Positions 59,787 to 64,000 of a DNA stretch of 64,000 nucleotides are shown here, one piece after another. Every line of letters begins with the position of its first letter. The stretch's first letter is position 1. This DNA is from an uncultured Verrucomicrobiota bacterium (lineage in GTDB: Bacteria; Verrucomicrobiota; Kiritimatiellia; CAIQIC01; Lenti-01): the NCBI GenBank assembly GCA_938003985.1, contig CALKWZ010000043.1, forward strand, positions 20,767 through 84,766, written 5' to 3'. The notes beneath the pieces were generated by a model, which was not told the origin of the DNA, did no database searches, and saw only the letters and a list, made by a program, of their open reading frames with translations. Both the position numbers and the translations under genes were made by a program.

Positions 59787-61021
59787 GGGTTCTTGCCGCC
59801 GGACGCCAATTTCGCATTCGGCGCCGGGACCGTCAACCGGATCGCGCGCCCCCCGCGCACCGCGACGGTCCACGCCAGCCGGAACGGCCGCGCCAGCGCA
59901 TAGAACGGCCGCAGCGCGCGCGGCCAGGCCCAGCCGGTGAATTCATAGGCGCCCGGCACGAACAAGAGGCGCCGGATGAACCGCCAGCGGTCGCGCCACC
60001 GTTCCCGGGTCCGGAAAGCGAAGACGGTCTGGCGGAAAACGATGTCTTGCCGCGGCGCTTCGGATCGCAACCGGACCGCCACCTCGGCGGCCAACCGCCG
60101 GGCCGCCGGATCGCCGTTCAATCCAGTCCGGAATGCTTCCGGCAATTTTGCGTCCAGCAGAATTTCGGCGAGACCCGCTCCAACCAGCAGGCTGCGCCGC
60201 TGTCCATGGCGTTTGGCCTCTTCCAGAAATCCCGCCCAGTCCAAATCGGCATGCCGCGCAAGCAGCGCGCCGACGTCGGCCACCGCCGACAGCTTGACCC
60301 ACATTTCGTTGGCGCCATCCAGGCACACCGCCAGCAGCATCGCCGCCGCCCCGGGAGCCCGCAAGCCGGCGGCCGCCGCCTCCGGCAGCCGGCGGCAGGC
60401 CGCATCCATGAAATCGGCGGACGTCGGACCGCACAGCGCGTGGGAGATCAGCACCGGCTTGAGATCGAGCGGCGGAAACCCCGGTTTCTCCAACGACCAG
60501 TTCTGCAAGGTTCCCAGAAAGCCGGCGCGATCGACGCCGGCGGCCAGTTCGCGCAAGCGAAAGCCTTCTTGTTCGAGGACCGCGACCGCCCGCAGCAATT
60601 CGCCCCGGCGCACGATCAGATCCAGATCCTCGAACTGGCGAAGCGCGACGTCGCCATGGGCCAACCAGGCCAACGCCGGTCCCTTGATGGGCACGAGCGG
60701 GATGCCCTCCGCGTCCAGCCGTTCCTGCAGGCGGCGCAACGTGGCCGCCGCCCGGAGATTGTAGGCGGCAATGGCGGTCTGGCAGGCTCTCAGCCGCCCC
60801 AGGTCGCCGGCCGGAACAAACTCCGGCACGGTTTTCAGGGCGCGCAGGACCAGCGGCAGCACGTGGTGGTTGGTGGCCAATTCCATGAACCGGAACCAAT
60901 CCACGGCGACGCCCCCGCGGAAAATTTCCGCCGTCCGCGCCGCAAAGGCCGGACTCGCGCAAGCGCAGAGCAGATCCATTTCGGCGCGGGCCGGGGAGAT
61001 GGGCGGATGGCGCGGATTCAT
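59783..61021 (-). CDS. NTP_transf_5-type nucleotidyltransferase family protein
   Basis: The 412-residue protein starts MNPRHPPISPARAEMDLLCA. It matches the uncharacterised nucleotidyltransferase family PF14907: NHHVLPLVLRALKTV, then a hairpin of the fold with IPLVPIKGPALAWL, RQFEDLDLIVRR (the DxD metal-binding pair) and PPLDLKPVLISHAL. Members recur in clusters for ribosomally made peptides such as lasso peptides, where their role is not established. Both ends overlap neighbours (ATGA), placing it firmly between the S26-like peptidase and the ABC exporter. Confidence 0.85.
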   Translation of the reverse strand: MNPRHPPISPARAEMDLLCACASPAFAARTAEIFRGGVAVDWFRFMELATNHHVLPLVLRALKTVPEFVPAGDLGRLRACQTAIAAYNLRAAATLRRLQERLDAEGIPLVPIKGPALAWLAHGDVALRQFEDLDLIVRRGELLRAVAVLEQEGFRLRELAAGVDRAGFLGTLQNWSLEKPGFPPLDLKPVLISHALCGPTSADFMDAACRRLPEAAAAGLRAPGAAAMLLAVCLDGANEMWVKLSAVADVGALLARHADLDWAGFLEEAKRHGQRRSLLVGAGLAEILLDAKLPEAFRTGLNGDPAARRLAAEVAVRLRSEAPRQDIVFRQTVFAFRTRERWRDRWRFIRRLLFVPGAYEFTGWAWPRALRPFYALARPFRLAWTVAVRGGRAIRLTVPAPNAKLASGGKNP

Positions 61022-61620
61022 CGCCCGGGCCGGGACAACAGGAGATCGTAAGGCTTCCGGCACGTCCAGCGTTCGGCGTGCGGGCTCCATTGGGCCACGG
61101 AGCGCCCGCGATGAATGAACTTGACGACGTTTCCGCCGGGCACGGCGAAACGTACGGCCAGGATGCGGGGCCGCCAGACGAGCGCCGCCGCCCGACTGGC
61201 GCGCAGCAGGCGATAGAGCGGCGCGAACGCCGTCAACGCCGTCCAGCGCGCGAAGGCCGCGGCATGCAGCCAGGCCGCCCGGCGCAGGCCGGCGGCGCCG
61301 CCGACCACGGTCGCCGTCGCGCCGTTCCGCTCGCGCGCCGTTACCGCCCCGAGGAACCGTTCCGGCGCGAGCGGCGCGGCATCGCGCCGCCAGTTGCCGT
61401 CGCCTTGCGTGATCCATTCCCCGTTGCGCTCCCCGACGATCCGATGCACGACCACCTGGTCGGCGGAGCGATACGCCACGACGTCGCCCGGCCGGAGCGA
61501 ATCGCAGGGAACGGCTTCGATGCGGACGCCATCGCCTTCCGCCAACGTGCCGCGCATGCTGGTGCCACGGCAGGGAGCGGAAACGCGGCAGAAACGGAGG
61601 TTGTCCGCGCGTTCGGTCAT
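61018..61620 (-). CDS. S26/SipW-type signal peptidase-like protein
   Basis: The 200-residue protein has the S24/S26 peptidase fold near its N-terminus: the nucleophile Ser21 in RGTSMRGTLAEGD, SLRPGDVVAY, and His59 in VVVHRIVGE, a Ser-His dyad like SipW and eukaryotic signal peptidases rather than the Ser-Lys type. WITQGDGNW follows. A C-terminal part with a short hydrophobic segment is unassigned. No N-terminal membrane anchor precedes the active site, which is unusual. It is coupled to the nucleotidyltransferase gene (ATGA) and is likely to process the Cys-repeat precursor encoded just upstream. Confidence 0.75.
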   Translation of the reverse strand: MTERADNLRFCRVSAPCRGTSMRGTLAEGDGVRIEAVPCDSLRPGDVVAYRSADQVVVHRIVGERNGEWITQGDGNWRRDAAPLAPERFLGAVTARERNGATATVVGGAAGLRRAAWLHAAAFARWTALTAFAPLYRLLRASRAAALVWRPRILAVRFAVPGGNVVKFIHRGRSVAQWSPHAERWTCRKPYDLLLSRPGR

Positions 61621-61680
61621 GCTCCCACGTCCACTGGCCACGAACGCCGCATGCGGGCCGGCCGCGGCGGCCCAGGGACC

Positions 61681-62091
61681 CTACGGTTGGCTTCCGTCGC
61701 CATCCGGCGCGGAAGGCGAACTGTCCGGCAGCGTCGAATACGGATCCGGAACGGTTTCGCCGGTCGGGTAGCTGTCCATGGAACCCGAATCGACGCCGGT
61801 CGGCTCGGGCATGCTGCGCGTGGCAACGCCGAACCCCGAGCCCGCCAGACAATACACAAGGGCGCCGGAGCCCGTCGGCCAGCAGAACGTGCCGGCGCTC
61901 GATCCGGTGCGGCAATCGTTGTCCGCGCCGGAACCGGCCGGCGAACAGACCGCCACGGTGGCGTTGTTCATGCCGGCGGGACAATCCGCGGCGCCGTCGC
62001 CGACGCTGCAGGTGTCGCCGAGGATCGGCGCCACCCGGCCCAGATCGATGCTCATCGGTTTTTCGTACTTCAGCCGCTTGTTCTCGGACAT
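61681..62091 (-). CDS. Candidate RiPP precursor peptide with Cys repeats
   Basis: The 136-residue product begins at ATG 62091 behind GAGGAG. Its N-terminus (MSENKRLKYEKPMSIDLGRV) shows a YxxP...G motif of the kind bound by PqqD/RRE domains in lasso-peptide and related leaders. Six cysteines follow at 28, 37, 49, 60, 70 and 81, spaced 9-12 residues, with repeating AGSGA or TGSSAG segments (CSPAGSGADND, CWPTGSGALVY, CLAGSGFG). A Pro/Ser/Asp-rich tail ends the protein. There is no Sec signal. Position directly ahead of a signal-peptidase-like, nucleotidyltransferase-like and ABC gene supports a modified, exported peptide. No modifying enzyme such as radical SAM is visible in the window. Confidence 0.7.
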   Translation of the reverse strand: MSENKRLKYEKPMSIDLGRVAPILGDTCSVGDGAADCPAGMNNATVAVCSPAGSGADNDCRTGSSAGTFCWPTGSGALVYCLAGSGFGVATRSMPEPTGVDSGSMDSYPTGETVPDPYSTLPDSSPSAPDGDGSQP

Positions 62092-62145
62092 CGGAAACTC
62101 CTCGTTACTGGCGTTATCCTAGCAGGTCCCGGCGCCGGCGCAATC

Positions 62146-64000
62146 CTAAGGTGGATCCATCCGGACGCGGATCGTTCCATACCATTGGCCGGGAGCGTTG
62201 GTCTCGAAGAATCCGACCTCGGAATCGCCCCATCCCAGATCGAGCACCTGCGCGGGCGAGAAAAGGTCGGTGGTGTAAACCAGCTGATAATAGCGGACTA
62301 CGCTGGCCGGGAAAACCAGTTGAATCGCGCCGGTTTGCGCGACGTAGGTGCCCGCGACTTCGAAAGCGTCGGCAGGATCGCTCGGATCGGTATCGGAAAC
62401 GAATTCTTCCCAAGTGGTCCGGCCATCGCCATCGGCGTCTTCCTCCGCCGCAAAACGACTGTCCAGAGGATTCAGGCTCTGGGCCTGCAACCACTGGTCC
62501 AGCGGATCGATGGCCGGCAGGATCGACAGCGTGCCCGCGGCAAACCCATCGTAATTCGGATCCCGCACGACGGCGGACACTTCGTAGGTGCCTTCGGCCG
62601 TCGGCGCGACGCCCCACCCGTCGTAGGTCAGGCTCACCGCCAGGCCATCGGGCTCCGTCGTCGCGGCCACGCTCTTCGGCAGGCCGTCGAAATGCTGTTC
62701 CAAATTGCCGAGCGTGACCGTCGCCACGCCTTTCGCGACGGTGAGCGTCCCCGTCGCGGCCCCCGCGAAGTTCGGATCGCTGATCGTGCCGACCACGGCA
62801 TAACTGCCCATGGCCGTGGGCGCGACGGCAAGGCCGTCGTAGGTGAAATCCACTGCCAATTCAGCGGGCTCGGTCGTCGCCGTCGCATGCCGTTTCGTCC
62901 CGTCGTAGCGCTGCTCCAGGCTGCCCAGCGCCAAGGTGGCCGCCATCTTGGCCACCGTCAGCGTGCCCGTGGCCGCGCCCGCGAAGTTGTCGTCGTCGAC
63001 GGCGGCGACCACGACGTAGCGTCCGGCCGCCGAAGGAGCCGCCGGGTGGCCATTGTACGTCAGATCGATCTCCAGGCCGCCGGGCGCGGAAATCGCCGTC
63101 ACGTCCTTCGCCGTCCCGTCGTACGTCTGGAGCAAATCGTCGAGCACCACCGTCGTGACCGCCTTGGCCACCGCCAGCGTGCCCGTGGCCGTTCCTTCGT
63201 AATTGGGAGCGCTGATCGTGGCCGCCACCGCATAGGTGCCCGCCGCGGTCGGAGGCGTCGGCGAACCATCATAGGCGATTTCCACGGCCAGCCCGGACGG
63301 GACGGTCGTCGCGGCGGCCGGCTTTTCGGTCCCGTCGTAAACCTGCGCCAGATCGTTCAGTTTGATCGCGGCCGGCGCTTTGGCCACCGTCAGCGTGCCC
63401 GTGGCGAACCCTTCGTAGCCGACGGTCGCGACGCTGGCAACCACGGCATAGGTGCCCGCCGCGGTCGGCGCCTGCAACTGGCCGTCGTAGGCCAAGCGCA
63501 CCGCGAGCCCCGCGGGGACCGTCGTGGCCGCCACGACGCGCGGCGTGCCGTCGTAGGTTTGCGCAAGCTCCGCGAGGGCCACCTGCGCCGGCGCGGCCGG
63601 ATCGTCTTCCGGTTCGTTGCCCGCGATCTTCAGCGCCGGATCGCCCAGCAGGTTGTAGACCGCGATCGTATCCTTCGTGAACAGGGATTCCGGCAGCGAA
63701 CGCCGCGCTTTCAGGAACGCCGGCCCCAGTTCGCCGGCGCCTTCTTGCAGGACCGCGCGGTAGAAAGCCTCGCCCAATTCCGTCGCCGGGGCGTTCTGCG
63801 ACAGCCCGGACGGACCGAGCACCGCGACCGCGCCCCCGCCCGCGCGCCGCATCAGGCGTTCGCCGAGGCTATGCACGGCGGGCACTTCGTACCGCGCCGC
63901 CAGGCAGGTCAGCGTCGCCACCACCGGCGGACGCGATGTGTTCACCATCGCCGCCACGTCGGTATCCTTCAGCCATTTTTCCGCCGCGAGGTTCTTGATG
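62146..64000 (-). CDS. Peptidase C25 (gingipain-type) with MBG repeats, C-terminal part
   Basis: The frame is open from the right edge to a TAA-type stop at 62146, about 618 residues. The N-terminal part visible is the end of a family C25 cysteine-peptidase domain: LTCLAARYEVPAVHSLGERL with the likely catalytic Cys, then GGAVAVLGPSGLSQNAP and VYNLLGDPALKIAG. Five MBG-type repeats follow (YDGT, TVPAGLAVRLAYDG, PTAAGTYAVVA, GYEGFATGTLTVAK). The C-terminus has a calcium-binding EEDADGDGRTTWEEF motif and a terminal beta domain. It is probably a large secreted or surface peptidase; the N-terminus and signal are off the window. It is the gene upstream of the precursor peptide, 54 bp away. Confidence 0.85.
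   Translation of the reverse strand, partial: IKNLAAEKWLKDTDVAAMVNTSRPPVVATLTCLAARYEVPAVHSLGERLMRRAGGGAVAVLGPSGLSQNAPATELGEAFYRAVLQEGAGELGPAFLKARRSLPESLFTKDTIAVYNLLGDPALKIAGNEPEDDPAAPAQVALAELAQTYDGTPRVVAATTVPAGLAVRLAYDGQLQAPTAAGTYAVVASVATVGYEGFATGTLTVAKAPAAIKLNDLAQVYDGTEKPAAATTVPSGLAVEIAYDGSPTPPTAAGTYAVAATISAPNYEGTATGTLAVAKAVTTVVLDDLLQTYDGTAKDVTAISAPGGLEIDLTYNGHPAAPSAAGRYVVVAAVDDDNFAGAATGTLTVAKMAATLALGSLEQRYDGTKRHATATTEPAELAVDFTYDGLAVAPTAMGSYAVVGTISDPNFAGAATGTLTVAKGVATVTLGNLEQHFDGLPKSVAATTEPDGLAVSLTYDGWGVAPTAEGTYEVSAVVRDPNYDGFAAGTLSILPAIDPLDQWLQAQSLNPLDSRFAAEEDADGDGRTTWEEFVSDTDPSDPADAFEVAGTYVAQTGAIQLVFPASVVRYYQLVYTTDLFSPAQVLDLGWGDSEVGFFETNAPGQWYGTIRVRMDPP

Overview
The window is GC-rich (about two thirds G+C by eye), densely coded DNA from a Gram-negative bacterium. 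An LpxC homologue, several predicted outer-membrane barrels, lipoproteins and very large secreted repeat proteins (DUF11, MBG, InlB-like, Ca-binding TSP3-like segments, SUMF1) suggest the PVC superphylum, most plausibly Kiritimatiellota or Verrucomicrobiota. This placement is inference: no rRNA gene is present.

Layout. 1-7003 (minus): a two-gene operon for secreted proteins, the second a giant DUF11 protein running off the left edge. 7419-12955 (plus): nadB, a DUF368 membrane protein, a lactate dehydrogenase-like gene and a periplasmic-sensing histidine kinase. 12952-20944 (minus): six tightly coupled genes for an energy-converting-hydrogenase-related (Ehr) complex whose large subunit has lost NiFe-binding cysteines, preceded by an HTH-PTS EIIA gene. 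21029-22881 (minus): two lipoproteins, one an acetolactate decarboxylase. 22991-29221 (plus): vsr, gpmI, a DUF167 gene, hypD and a carboxypeptidase-SUMF1 fusion. 29380-39580 (minus): repeat-rich secreted proteins, an operon of UVR-motif protein, secreted protein and LpxC, a Cys/Lys repeat protein and a DegT aminotransferase. 40157-41232: a GNAT gene and a small membrane protein. 41578-49143 (plus): a three-gene exopolysaccharide operon resembling pgaC-pgaB-pgaA with a PilZ domain and two degenerate deacetylase domains. 49210-50079: an SDR.

A tRNA-Val(GAC) gene at 50219-50295 is the integration site of a 5.6 kb mobile element (50263-55843) bounded by a perfect 34-bp direct repeat. Its minus-strand gene order is integrase, small ORF, AlpA-like HTH, small ORF, replication helicase, broken ERCC4 nuclease and TerS-like protein, as in satellite/PICI elements.

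56005-64000 (minus): a secreted protein, an outer-membrane barrel and a candidate RiPP-type cluster (Cys-repeat precursor, S26 peptidase, NTP_transf_5 protein, ABC exporter), with a C25 peptidase-MBG protein running off the right edge.

Translational coupling is pervasive: at least a dozen gene junctions are 4-bp overlaps of ATGA, GTGA or TTGA type, and these were used to fix several starts.
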